Assembly: GCA_023846275.1 (NCBI GenBank)
Contig: CM043868.1
Location: 9,753,653 to 9,817,652 of the forward strand
Source of the DNA: Vanilla planifolia
Lineage: Eukaryota; Streptophyta; Magnoliopsida; Asparagales; Orchidaceae
Length of the DNA stretch: 64,000 nucleotides
Direction of reading: 5' to 3'
Positions 48,111 to 61,168 of this stretch are shown in pieces. Within the stretch, counting starts at the first letter, position 1; every line of letters begins with the position of its first letter. The notes beneath the pieces are model-generated. The model made no database searches, was not told the DNA's origin, and saw only the letters and a list, made by a program, of their open reading frames with translations. The position numbers and the translations under genes are program-made.

Positions 48111-50095
48111 AACACAAGTTCAATATATTAAATCTAACAAAATTATTATATGCAAAATAGTAAATATTTGGGTCATGTTGAATGTATGGTCTCCAATGCA
48201 TAGATAGCAGGAAAAATAAGCAATCAAACCCTCAACATAGCAATTAAATAATATCATATTATACATAAATTTCTATGAAAGAAATAAAAAAATAATATAA
48301 TCTCACCATTATAATTTCTTTTATTAATGTGATTTATTTATTAGTATCATTTCCTTTTATCCAAGTAAACCTTACGTTGATCTTATTCTATTACTCTCTC
48401 TTTTGACGAGTAGCCAATCAATATCCTCTTTATGGCTTGGTTATAATAAAAATCTCATTTATTACTTTTCATATTCTCAAGCATATGGTACTCGATAATT
48501 TATTTTATTATTATCTTTAGTACTTATTTCCATGATATTTTCAATCTTTACTCGATAATTTATTACTTTTCAATATTGACTTAGACACTTGTATTTCATG
48601 GCTTTTTAGCATTTTTAATTACATGACTTAATGGACATTATATTGAATTCTAGTGATATCTATAATTTTTTATTTCATATGAATCACAAGTAATTAAATA
48701 TTTTTCCATCTTTTCAATGGTACAAATACACTTCACTTGCATCAACATATATTTAATTCTACTCATATATAATTAATAACATGTAATTAATCTCATGTAA
48801 GCAAACAAGCCAGATGAAATACATGCATAATGTCAATGAATGCATCATTTATTTTTCAAGGTATAACAAGTGATCTTGCTTATGCATCACATCAATCAAT
48901 ATAATATAAACATTAACAAACTATTTTATTTACTAATCATTTAGTATTTTGCATATCAAATGAGTTATAATCTACACAATTTACCTATTTTTAGCATGGG
49001 CATAGTACATCATGACATACACATGAATGATTATGCAAAATTCCTAATTTAGACCATATTTATCATTCATCAAGGCATTAAATATAAATACATAAAAATG
49101 TTCCAAACCTCTATCTCAAAGTTATCATCTTATTTCCTTTTCTCTCTCCTCATTTGTATGTACCTAATTTCTAATACTCATTGTTAATTCCTCATCCTTA
49201 GATTCAACCTATTAGGAATTTATGAACTTTATTTTTGTTTCTTCTCTCACTTTCTTTGTCCTCTTATTATTTCTTTCTACTTTTTTCTCTCCTTAACTCC
49301 TATTTTCTTTCTTCTTTTCTTTGTCTTTCTTCTCTTATTCTTTCTCTCTCCTCAATAATGTCCTAAGTCATAACTTTGAGAACTATAAGCACTTCACCTC
49401 AAATCAACCTGACAAGGAAATGTTCAATTAGGTTTCAATAATTACCAATCTTTGTAGAAAATAGAGAAATATGAGATAAGTGCAAAATCTTATAGGGTTT
49501 CATGAACTCACAAAAACTTCTTGTTGACATCACTACATATCTTCTCTTGAAATCCATTCCATTGCCCTCCACCTTGGTTGCACTCATTCCTTTTAATGAT
49601 CCCACTAGAAATCAATGATGAGGATGCTAAGACTTTGTGAGGCTAATTAAGTCATGTGAAGGAAAGAGAATTGAATGTAAGAGTAAGAGCTAAATGCAGG
49701 AATTACGTCTTAGGTTATTATATATAATTAATATGTTTATTTATTACTTAAACCATACAAAACTTCATAATTCATAATAATATCAAACAAACTCTAATAA
49801 TGTGATCTACCTATTAATATATTTATTTCCATAGTTTGAAATAATTTATTTTCTTGCCAGCATACTTTACAAGGCATGTAACACGCTCACATATTCTCCC
49901 TAAAAATGCTAATACATTGTTATTTCTTTAGAAATATGAGGAAGTTGCAAGAGGTTCATTCTGAAATGAGAAATTCTATCAAGAATAAGGGAAAAACAAT
50001 GTCACTTCTTAATGCTCTTGTTGTGATAAATGGCAACATAAGCCTTGTCATCATGCTATTGGGTTTCATGCAAGATGGTTGCATTAAGAAGGTGA
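48110..50095. other. AT-rich DNA with a pyrimidine-rich tract, no gene
   Basis: 49,230-49,360 is a long C/T-rich run (TTTCTTTCTTCTTTTCTTTG-like), similar to tracts in the LTR-like blocks elsewhere in the window. The 66-codon frame at 49,906-50,106 has no recognisable domain. Confidence 0.4.
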
Positions 50096-50600
50096 TGTTA
50101 AATTGAGCTAATGGGTCTTATATAAATTTTTATTAGTTTAATTATATTTTTATTTTATTTGGCTTATAATTAGTCACATATAAAGCATATATAATGTTTT
50201 TATTTTTTGTATATTTTTTATGTTTATATCATTTTATTAGGTAAAGGTAATTTTCTCTTGTTTTGCTTCTAGTGAAATTAAGTTTTTGTATATCTATAAA
50301 TATGTCACCATCAAATAAAAAAGAAGAACAATTTTTCTTGGCTTTTCCACTTGTTAAAAGTTGTGAATTGTCATCTTGCATGTGTGTACACCCCTTGCTG
50401 CTATCCAAGTTTTCTCTCCTTTGGGGTTTTGTTTGAAATTTGTTTGAGTTATAATTTAGAAATACCTTCACCACTATATCCATCCTTGTCTTTTGTTATA
50501 TCTTTCTTCTCATTTCATAATTGGATTTTAATCCTACCCATCCTTTATTAAATTTAGTATCAAAGAATTTTGTAGTGTCATAGCCATTGGGATAATTCGT
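50095..50600 (+). repeat. Dispersed repeat, sister of 54,935-55,390
   Basis: The two copies share, in order, TTAGTTTAAT, ATATTTTTATTTTATTTGG, GGTAATTTTC/GGGTATTTTC, TATCTATAAA, AAGAAGA, TGGCTTT/TAGCTTT, TTGTCAT/ATTATCAT, TTCTCTCCTT, and a CCATCCTTGTC/TTATCCTTATC phrase. Long identical runs inside low-complexity DNA argue against chance. Nature unknown; possibly LTR sequence. Confidence 0.65.
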
Positions 50601-53600
50601 CATTGCTTTTTATGATCTAGAACACTTTTTCTTATCTCTTGATTTTCTCAGTGTCTTTATTATCAGTCGAACCACACATTTAACAAATATCAATGTGGAT
50701 GCCTTGTTTCTCTATTATGATAAGCATTAATAGCCATGCCTTTCTAATGAACTGCTTAATAAATCCTCCTGATCTTTAATCACACCACCTACTTCCTCTT
50801 GCTTTGACCTCCACATACTTTACCACCTCCCATGAAATCCTTCCATTATCTTCCTTAATCTTAATCTCTCAAATTGGTTTATAACCTTAATCTACCAAAT
50901 TGGCTACATGAGCTTAAGCCTTGCCACTAAACCAATCATTTCGAATTGAACTCACCATATTGAACTAAACTTGATTCATGACTAGCTTTCTAAACTCTTT
51001 TTTTTTATATTTTGGTAAAGATTAGAAGTAGTTTTTGCACCATAAGTTACTGTACTTCATACCAACCCATCCTATCCTATTTGGTAATATAATATATTAG
51101 TGAATGAGTTATGTTCTATAATTATTGATTAGCTTTCTTTATTTAGTCTTTATGCCTTCAAAACTTATTTAGATGACTATTTGCTTTTGAATACCTATTT
51201 ATGCCTACTAGATATAAATGACATGAAAATCTCTCATGATAGATAGATGATGAATTAGTATATAAATATATTCATTGTTTAGGAATCATATCAATTTTCT
51301 TTCTCTAAAGTGAAATTATTGATATATATTACATATTTTTACACTCTTTAGAAATATCAAATCATATGTGATTATATTTGATTTTACATGTATAATCAAT
51401 ATTATTAGTACTCCATTTAGGATAATGACTTTATAACAAAGCTTCATCCATATCTTTATTCCATTACCAAAAGCAACAATTCATGGTGTTAAATTTTGGG
51501 AAAATGCAATATTCTTATTAAACATTGTAAATATTTTTTTATATATTTAGTGTGATGCTATGCCATTTTCAAAAAACTTGGTTTTCTTGGGCCAATATAA
51601 GATGAAGAGTTATGGGGATGAATTTATAAATGATTTCTAAGAAATTCATTTAGATGAAAATCAGAATGAATTCATCTTTATGTACCTAAATCTCTAGCTC
51701 TCAAAAAAAGTTATACTCTTTCACTTAAACCTGAGCTACAAATAAAGCCTAAACCTAAAAATTATTTTGAAACTTTTATTCCCACTAAGTCATTTATCTT
51801 TTCAGGTCCAACATCTTCTTATAACACACTTAATGCTAGTCCTCCCATACATCACTAGAAAAGTCTTCTAATAATATCTCAATTTTGGTACATGAAGAAG
51901 TTGAAGGATATTAAGATTCACATTACATTACTAGTTTCTCCAACATATATGAACCATCTACCACATCAGCTATTACAAAAAAAATTGGATTCTATTTCTT
52001 CACTTATAGCATAGAGGTCTCATGAACTTATGCCTTATAATCCATAAATTCTTAACTTTTTATTCTTGATATGATAATTATTCAATTTGTACTCATTATC
52101 CATTCCCTTTCTTCAAATTCCTTCCTTACTTAACAAACATGCTATTTAGATTTATTTGATAAAAAATTTAACATCATACTAAAATTTATATTTCTATAAA
52201 GGATGCTTCAAGGATATCTTTACTATTACCCATAGGTTCCAAGAACTAAAGATGATTAGAAGAAACAATTAGATGCATGAGAATACATAAACCTTAGCAA
52301 AAGGACTTGATGATTAGAAAAAAATCCAATATCCATCAAACTAAGCTATGTAAACCCAATAAAAATAGGAATAAATAAAAGATTACAACTACAAAATTAT
52401 ATATAAAGACCAATATCATATAATGCACAAATTTATCACATACAAAACCATAATGTGAATAAGATACATAAATTTAAGTCTACATAAAATTCTACCCATT
52501 ATGATATCTCTAGAGTAGAGTCCTCCTCCATGGTATCATATTTCCCATCTCTTTATACCTTGGATACATATCCTATGATGTAAACATTAATGAGATTAAT
52601 GAGTTTAACAGATTAATCAAATAAGATAATAAAATAAAACAAAAAGCTAAATATTATAATATAGTATAAAATGATATAATAAACTAATTAAGAATTACAA
52701 AAAAACATAACCATGATACAAAGAAAACATATAATAATGAAGATTTTTTTCTTTATTTATTTTTTTACTTAAAAATTTCTAATGTATTATTTTTTATAAG
52801 ATCTATTTTCACTTTGAACCAATTTCATCTATATCTAATATCAATACCATGCAATATCAATTGAAATTCATCTAAATAAAAGGGTATCCCTACCTTAGCT
52901 AGCCACTTTAAACAAAGTAGTTGCAACACTGTATATGAGTGCATCCTCACCCAAGGCATCCTTGAATTTTCACATGAGATCAGGTCGCCTCTAAGAACTT
53001 ACTATTAACTTTTGTTCCATTCTTTATATATATATAACTTTTAAAAAGCTATGCAATATTTCAATATCACTAGTTCTTTTTTCAACTATAACTAAGACAT
53101 ATTTATATTCTTTTTAGATAACCTTTTATATAATTACTTTGATATTGATAATAATCAAATAATATTGTAATACCAAAATGAATACATGTGAATAGAAGTT
53201 GTGTCAAATCATATATCAAAATAATCACATAGTTGAAAGATCATAAATCAAATCATATAAAAATATCATGAAATCCAAATGAAACCATTTAAAACATACA
53301 AAAATATATTATTGTATTTATATCATAGGTTATTAGATTCATCTACATGGATCCAAGATGAATTTTTCTTGTTTAATTCTTTGATGTATTGTCTTCTTAC
53401 AAGGAAATGCATGTACCTATATTATTATTTAACTATTTATATAATTTAAAATCAATGTTATATTAAGTTAAATAAGCTAGATAGTTTTTATTTTTTATTT
53501 TCTACTTTTAAAAAGCATCATAATGTAAAGTTTCCTGTATTGTATAATATGATTAGCATTCTTCACAACTCTCATATTGTATATAATACAATCTTTAACA

Positions 53601-54930
53601 TTGTATAGTATGATCTCCCATTTCTTAATGGACTTTTTTCATTTTTGATCCTTTATTGTTTACTAATCAAATAATATGATCACCCTCATCATATAGAATT
53701 ATCAATCTCTCTCTTATCCATCAGCATAACTGATTTGAAGTCCATACAATTGCACAATATGATCGATGTTATCATACTTATACAATCTATTAGCATGTCA
53801 TACACTTACTGACTTACAAACATGATATAAATATGATTTAATTATCATATAATATGATATACTTATAAATATTTGTGTGATCCTCAATCGATTGGATCAT
53901 ATCCTTTGTTAAAGTATGTTTAAACTAATTATATAATTATGATTGACCCATTGTACTCTTATGATACTATTTAGAAGGCAACTACCACAATTTAAATCTC
54001 TAAGTTTTAATCAAATCACTTTTTAATCACCTAAAATATTAATTAAATAATTTTAACTCAAATCATAATCTACCTATAATTTAATTTGTATAAAATAGAA
54101 TATGAAAAATTAAAGATTACAAATCAAACTCATACGTTTTTGGTTTGCTTCCATCCTCAATCTTTCTCTTTCAAGCCACCTCCAATGATTCTTCTCTTCT
54201 CTTGATTCTAAATGTTCCACTAAGCTGTAATTACAAGTTCCAATCTCCTTTACACTTTCTCATTCCTCTTTCTCAACTTTTTTCTTTATTTACGTCTTAA
54301 ACCTAATCTAGCGAAATCTATATTTAAATCCATTCCTAATAGTGGTAGTTAAACAAAGGTCATAAAATTCTCCATATACCTTCAATAATTTAAAAAAATT
54401 TTCTTTATGCTCTTTTTCTTTAAAATTTATAATTAATTATTTAGATCTTAAAAAATTATAAACACAATGTCATTAACTTTTTCTTGAATAAATTTTTTAA
54501 ATCTTATAAATTAAAATTTTTAACTATATTTGGAACTGTGGTATGTCTTTCAAGATTTTACCAATTTAATAATATTTTAATTTATCAATATCACATTTCA
54601 AAGAATGGATTTTATTACATCAAAACATATATAATTATAACATTTTCGTTTTAATTTTATTATTTATAAAATCTAATAAATACTAAAATCTCTAGTTATT
54701 ATTATTATCATAAGATATACTCAAGCAAAGCACCAAATATTAGATAGAGGATGATGTAACTAGCTTGCCTACCCTTTCATGTAGTTAGACCACTAATATC
54801 TTAATTACTAGAAATGACTTATAACACTCGATAATGAAGATGCACTTGAAGTATAACATTGCAAAGGTAGAGTTTCTCTTGGAAAGGTGGACTAATATGG
54901 GATAAAATAAATCAAAAGGATAATACTGAG
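50600..54930. other. AT-rich DNA without recognised genes
   Basis: 53,500-53,960 is another TATGAT/ATCATA-rich block. 54,130-54,420 resembles the pyrimidine-rich leader stretches of the LTR-like blocks. A short TATATATATATA run lies near 53,021. No coding similarity was recognised. Confidence 0.4.
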
Positions 54931-54934
54931 TTGA

Positions 54935-55390
54935 TCTCGTGGAACCCATATAGTTTTTCGTTAGTTTAATGATATTTTTATTTTATTTGGTGGTTCATAT
55001 AAGACATTTATATTATTTTTATCTTTTTTCTACATATGTTCTTTAATTTATGATATTTACTAAATAAGGGTATTTTCATTATTTTTTTCTTCTAATAATG
55101 GTTAATATTTATATCTATAAACATGTTTCCATGGAAGGAAAGAAGAAGACTAGTTTTTACTTAGCTTTGTCATTTATGAAAAATTTTTGTTTATTATCAT
55201 GCTTGAATGCACATCTTATTTTCTCTCCTTAAGGTTGCAATCCAATGTTTATGTCTATTGTGATTTAATGTTATCTTCACCATAGTCATTATCCTTATCA
55301 TTGTCATCTCCTTCTCTTTATTCAACTATAAGATTTAAATGCTACCCTTTCTTTGTCATTTTTTTTCTTATTATAGACTAATAAATAAGG
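54935..55390 (+). repeat. Dispersed repeat, sister of 50,095-50,600
   Basis: Starts near GAGTTGATCTCG and shares the ordered phrases listed for its partner. It lies just upstream of the gypsy pol fossil, where a 5' LTR or leader would be expected, but it does not match the block after that fossil's 3' end, so it is not shown to be that element's LTR. Confidence 0.65.
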
Positions 55391-58300
55391 TTGTTGATTG
55401 ACTTAAATGGAAGTATGATCAACCATTATTTTAAATCACTAACTACAAGAGTTTTTATTAGCAACAACTTTGTTTTGGTTGGTAGAGACTGCATAAGGGG
55501 GTCAGCAACATTAAAGATTTGGTGATATAAGACATCTAAAATAGTAGTATTAAAAAAACATCAATATTAATATTCCCTTAAATATATCAATAATAACACA
55601 TGATTATGAAATAACATTAATTGACATATGGATAAACTCAATAGTAGACTATGCAACCTATCATTTCTCAAAGTTTCACTAAGTCTAAATAAAAGACCAA
55701 AGAGGTTCTAAATGTGGTGATAAATATCATTTTTATTTTTAAGTAGTCAACAAAAGCATTCTTTGATTTTAATACATAATTCTATTTCATAAGTAAGGCA
55801 TTTGCACGGAGTCTATTAGTTCATATTAAATAATTAATATGGTTATTATCAATCATTATACCATTGAGGTTATGCATATTAATGAGACAGCACATTTCAT
55901 ATTATGATATTATGATAATTGATATGCATAATCTTGGTATCCTCATATTGTTTTTATTATCAAAGTTTGATGTTATAATAGGCATAGATTAGTTATTAGT
56001 TTAATATCCATTTATTAAATAACATAATTATGGTACAAAACATGTTAGCCTATTAAACTTTTGGATTCTTAGTTTATAATTGGATATGAAATAATGTTTT
56101 GCTTTCCTAAATTGTGTTCTTCATGGAAGAGTTTCTAGATGTGGTTCCAAATGATTTTATTAGGTTTTTATTGAATTAAGACATTAGTTTACTATTGACA
56201 TAGATTAGGAACCATTCTAATATTTATGACATCATATCAGATGGATATTATAAAACTATAAGTGCATAATGTTCAACTACATGAGTTACATGATAAAGAT
56301 TTCATTAGATCCAATATTTTGCCTTAAAGAGCCCTAATTTACTTAATAACAAAAAATGATAGCAAGAGATTATGTCTTTATTATAAAGAGATGAATAAAG
56401 TAACTAAGAAGAATAATTACTCTCTTCTAAGAAATGATGACTTGTTTAATCAATTATAATAAGTTGGTTCATATTTTCCAAGATTAAGGACTATCTTAGC
56501 CATCATTTGAAGATTAAAGGCCATGATGTGTTAAGATAGGTTTTAGACCTACTATGGTCACAATAAGTTTTTTTGCCATAATTTTAGGTTTTTTAAGGTT
56601 CTAATTATTTTATAGATTTAACAATTATATTTTTAAGGCATATTTGAATCAATTTGTGATTATTTATGTTATAATGTCTTCATTTACATTTGGAACAAGA
56701 TTATTCTCAATATTTGAGGACTATATACAAGCTCTTAGGGAGAATAACCTATATTTCAAATTCTTTAAACATGAATTTTTGTTAAGAAGTGGCTTTTCTT
56801 GGCCATATTGTTATGTGAGCTAAGCATTTCTATTGATCTTACTAAAGTTATGACAATGATAGATTATTTAAGGCCGAGCAATATAATAGAGATTCAAAGC
56901 TTCTTTAGTTTAGTTAAGCATTACAAATGTTTTATTGATTTATTTTTTGCATTAATGAACCACTGTATAATCTCACTCCAAAAAGTTTGAAATTTGAGTG
57001 GTCTAATACTTGTGAGCAAAGTTTTTATTAAGCTTAAGTATTATTTAATATAAGCTCCTACTCTTACCTTCCCTTTAAGTAATTAATGGATTTTAGATTT
57101 ATAATTAAATTTCATTTTAGTGGTTAAGGTGTGTTCTCATATAACATGGTAAAAAGTATTGGTTATGTCTTTAAGTAGATCAAGGTGTGAAAAAAATTAT
57201 TCTATTCATGACCTTATAACTATCAGTTTGCTCTTCAAAGTTGGAGATGTTATCTATGTAGGGTTAGGGTTAAGGCATTACTAAATGTGAAGTATATTTT
57301 CACCTAAAAGAGTTGGATAGGAAAGTGATAAAGGATGAAGTGATGAAGAACTATTACTTGTAGATTTAGTTTCATCCTATGAAGGCAAATGTTGTTGTAG
57401 ATGCTCTAACTTGGATGTTATTAGTAAGTATAGCCTAGTTAATCACATAAGAGCAACAATTGGTATTTGAAATGGAGCAACTTCAAGTTAAGCCCACCCT
57501 TTAAGTCCAAAGCCATGTAGCCACATTAGAAGATAAAAAATGATGTAGATTAGAGATCGTTTTAAAACTAGATTGAGTTTAGAGTTTCAAATAAATCTGG
57601 GCTATATATTTAGTTTTGGAGACTAAATATGTGTTCAAGATCATGTATGACTTTGATAAGAGTTGCTTTTAGAGGCTTGTTCTACTCATATCATTCATCT
57701 AAGAAGAGAAAAGATGTATCACAATATTAGAGTTATTTTGGTGTCTTGGCATGAAGAAAGGCAACAAAAAATAATTTTGTTGCAATGTACTTGACTTATG
57801 AGATATTCAAGGTAAAGTATCCTTATTTTGAAGTGGAAGTGGGATGAGATTGAAAATAGCTTTTTTTATAAGCTTCTTAGGTCTAGTCATAGTAATTATG
57901 ATAATTAGTTAATGGTGATAAGCCTATGAAAGTATCACTAATCAAGTAGATGTTCTCAATTGATAGTTGCTGCAAATCAATGTGGATAGCATCATAAAGC
58001 TTCATGAAGTTCCTATTGTTATTTTATCTATTAAGTTGGTGAAGCAGTGCTTTAGGTATTGGGTATGAGACTTGATTTGAACAATACATTCCATCCTTAG
58101 GCTGATGGCAATTCATAGGGTATTATTTGGATTCAAAACTTATTTTGGTCTTGTGTTTTTTATTTTGGTGAAACCTAAGAGATATGCATGCTTTTGTTGA
58201 ATTTTCTTATAAAAATTTTATCTAAAGTAGCATTGGCATGACACCTTTTGAGGTGTTTATGGTACAAAGTTTAAATGTCCCTTTTATGCTTTAAGATAGG

Positions 58301-58875
58301 AGATAAGTGACTGTTATTACTCAAGTTAGTGGACAAGGTTTCAATGAAGATTATTCTAATTAGAGAGCAGCAAAGATAAGTCTAAGAGAGGCAAAAGAAA
58401 TAGTTTCATCTAAAGCATAGAGAAATTAAATTTTAGATTGACAAGCACATGTTCCTAATTTTGTCACATATGAGTGATCATTTTTTGAAAAAGGTGAAAA
58501 GCTTAGTCTCCATTTTATTATGAAATTTAAGATAACACAAAGGACAGCAAGGCTACTTATCACTTATCCCTTCCACCCAATCTTTCCAAAGTGAATGATT
58601 TCTTCCATATCTATTCTTGTTGTGATATATTTATGATAGCACTCCTATCATTTAAAATGATCCATTTGTGATTTGAGGTAATTTGAGTTATTTGAAAAAA
58701 TCAAAAAGCATTATTGAACATAAGGATCATAAGCTTCGGTGTCATTCTATCACTTTTGTGAAGGTGCTTTGGAATAACCCATCAACTAATTATGCTATTT
58801 GGGAGCTTGAACAAAAGATGGTTGTGAAGCATCCTCATTTGTTTGAGAGTTTTAAGTATGAATATGGGTTTTAAA
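55390..58875 (+). mobile_element. gypsy pol fossil C (plus strand)
   Basis: Domains run in standard Ty3/gypsy order. Protease end: FDVIIGID at 55,967-55,990. Linker: VFFMEEFLDVVPNDF at about 56,115. RT: SKIKD and YLNQFVIIYV at about 56,490 and 56,640; its catalytic FIDD box is lost. RT connection: LTKVMTMIDYLRPSNIIEIQ and SLVKHYKCFIDLF at 56,838-56,945. RNase H end: MKANVVVDALTW at about 57,379-57,414. Integrase: NNTFHP and ADGNS at about 58,080-58,120, and a chromodomain-like tail with FVKVLWNNPS and AIWELEQKM at 58,756-58,825, ending HLFESFKYEYGF. Stops are dense. The gag region is not recognisable. Confidence 0.85.
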
Positions 58876-59520
58876 AAATATTAAAAATATGCAAATATAA
58901 AATTGAGCCAATTTAATTTAGTTGAACCAGATGGTAGGAAGGCTAATAAATACTAATAAACCACAAAGACTAAATTTAATTTAATGTCCTTTTTTTGATA
59001 TTTCCTCTCTCGTAAACCTAATTGCATGTCACTAGACTCTTGTCACCTTGCTCAATTTTCAAGTGCTACAAACGTCATTAAAATTTGTTGTAGCATCAAG
59101 CTGTGGATGTCTATTTAGAGTTTTATTTCTTACTCACCATTAGAGTTCTTTACTCTCATTGAACTTGTCATTCTTTCTCATTAATGATGACCACAAGTTG
59201 TCAACATGATGACCTCTCCTTTCTTTCTCCCCTCTCTTTCTTTCTCTTTTCCTCTTCCTTTTCTTCCTTCGCTTCCTTCATTTTCTCTAACTCATGATAA
59301 GTATTATTTTTTTATTAATAATAAATATTGCATTAATGTAATGATGATCAATACATTGTTGAATTATCTCCTTAGTTGTTTAGGTTATCATCATTTGAAG
59401 GAATCATAAATGCAAAAAACATCAGATTAATTAGAATATTTAATGGAGTTTTGTTTAAAAAGTGCATGCATGATTTAGATATTATTTTTTAGTTGTATGA
59501 ATCATCCTTAGTTAGAGTGG
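58835..59520 (+). repeat. LTR-like block after gypsy fossil C, sister of 27,690-28,400
   Basis: Follows the integrase stop directly, as a polypurine tract and 3' LTR should. A purine run GATGGTAGGAAGGC lies near 58,930. It carries the same ordered landmarks as its sister, including CTCTCCTTTCTTTCTCCCCT-like pyrimidines and GAATCATAAATGC. The 67-codon frame at 59,206-59,409 arises from the pyrimidine tract and is not a gene. Confidence 0.7.
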
Positions 59521-61105
59521 GTTTATCTTAAAGCCTTAACTTGATTTGTATATTTTGAGGGAGGCAACTCTTGTTTGTTAGAAGATAAGTATACCTTTCA
59601 TTATTAAAGGTTCAATTTTATTTACTAACTTAAGTAAAATAATTTCAATATTTTATTCATGTCTATTAAATATTAGAGTTATTATTATGTCTTGTCTTCT
59701 ATTTAATTATTTATTTAAGCATATTGTAGTATAATGAATAAATATACCTTTAATTATTTTATTTCTTGTAGATATATGTGATACCAATATGATGTTGTTT
59801 ATTTGCATATTCATTTTATTCATGTTTGACTAGCTGAGCATGTTTGTGGTGCTGACATCATGATTATTTATTATTAACAATGATGATTCATGTGAAACTC
59901 ACATTGCATTATGCAATTGATGCCAAAGTAGGAGTATTTAATACTACAAGGTGATAAATTGGGTACATCCTTAGTGATGAGAGGTCATGCTGAACCAAGG
60001 GAGGTAGCTGACAATTTGCTCGACAATAGAGGTGATGGCTATAGTTTAGATAGAAGCATTAGGTGATGACATAAATGTGAAACTAGGATAGTAAGGGATT
60101 AATGTTGGGCTGGGTGCTTCGATGACAATTGTTGTCCCATAACACGCCCATAAAACAAGTTTTAGTATAAAAAGAGAAGGAAATGAAAGAGTAAAAAAAA
60201 ACAACTAAATTATTATGTGGCATAACTCTTAAGCTAAGAGTTTATATGCACTCATAAGAAAATTTGCTTGATCTTACACTCTTCTTCTCTCCTTTGTGAT
60301 TATTGGTGAAGTTGTAATATCCCAAAAGTGTGAGCATTGTTTAAGTTATCTAAAAAGTTAAATTATATAGTAATAAAATATATTTATTAGATGATGGATT
60401 AGAGCTTAAAGGAAAATATTTAAAGAATTTCATTAAATTTTTTGTTTAAGAATTATAATAATTATATGTGAATTATAATTTTTTTTTAAAAAAAATTACA
60501 TCTTTAAAAAAGCTTATGAGTTCAAGACAAGAAATTCAAATAGTGAAATAAACTTTATTATAAATATAATGTTACGAGTTTTGTGAAAGTTGGACATGCA
60601 TCATTTATAAAACAAAGGGCCAACAAAAAGGTATTATCACAAATATTTTTTAAAGAAAAAATATTAAATTATTTGATAGTGCTCAATAGTTTTGAAAATT
60701 TAATAAAAATAATAAATGTTAATAAGTGTCTAACAATTTAATTTTGTGAAAATTTAGCATGTCTTGGTCATAAAATAAGTTGCCAAAATATAGAAAATAA
60801 CATTAATATCATTTTTTAGAAAAACATATTATTAAAAATATCATATGAAGCCAAAAAAAATGCAAACATTTTATGTTGTGTAGAGCTCAAGGAATAAAAA
60901 AATTTAAAATTGATTAATGATTTTTTGGATGTCATTTGGATAAAAAATATTCAAAAACGTTAAACCAATCTAAAGTTTTAATAAACCTATTTATTTATAT
61001 AATTTTAAAAAGCTAGATTTTTCCTTAAATCCCTAATAGACTAGCAAAGAAAGCTATGCAAAATGGCCAGCTATGATGAATGAAATGGGGAGGGAAATTG
61101 AGGTG
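59520..61105. other. AT-rich DNA, nothing recognised
   Basis: Intergenic sequence up to the LINE poly(A) end. 59,880-60,170 is slightly richer in G. No domains or clear repeats. Confidence 0.4.
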
Positions 61106-61120
61106 TTTTTTTTTTTTTTT
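61106..61120 (-). other. Poly(A) tail of the LINE insertion
   Basis: An uninterrupted run of 15 T on the plus strand follows TTTTGAATATC of the LINE 3' UTR on the minus strand. An unbroken tail suggests a fairly recent insertion, since poly(A) tails erode quickly. Confidence 0.9.
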
Positions 61121-61168
61121 GATATTCAAAAGGGGCATAAGCCCTACAGTTACATGTTGATGCGATCC

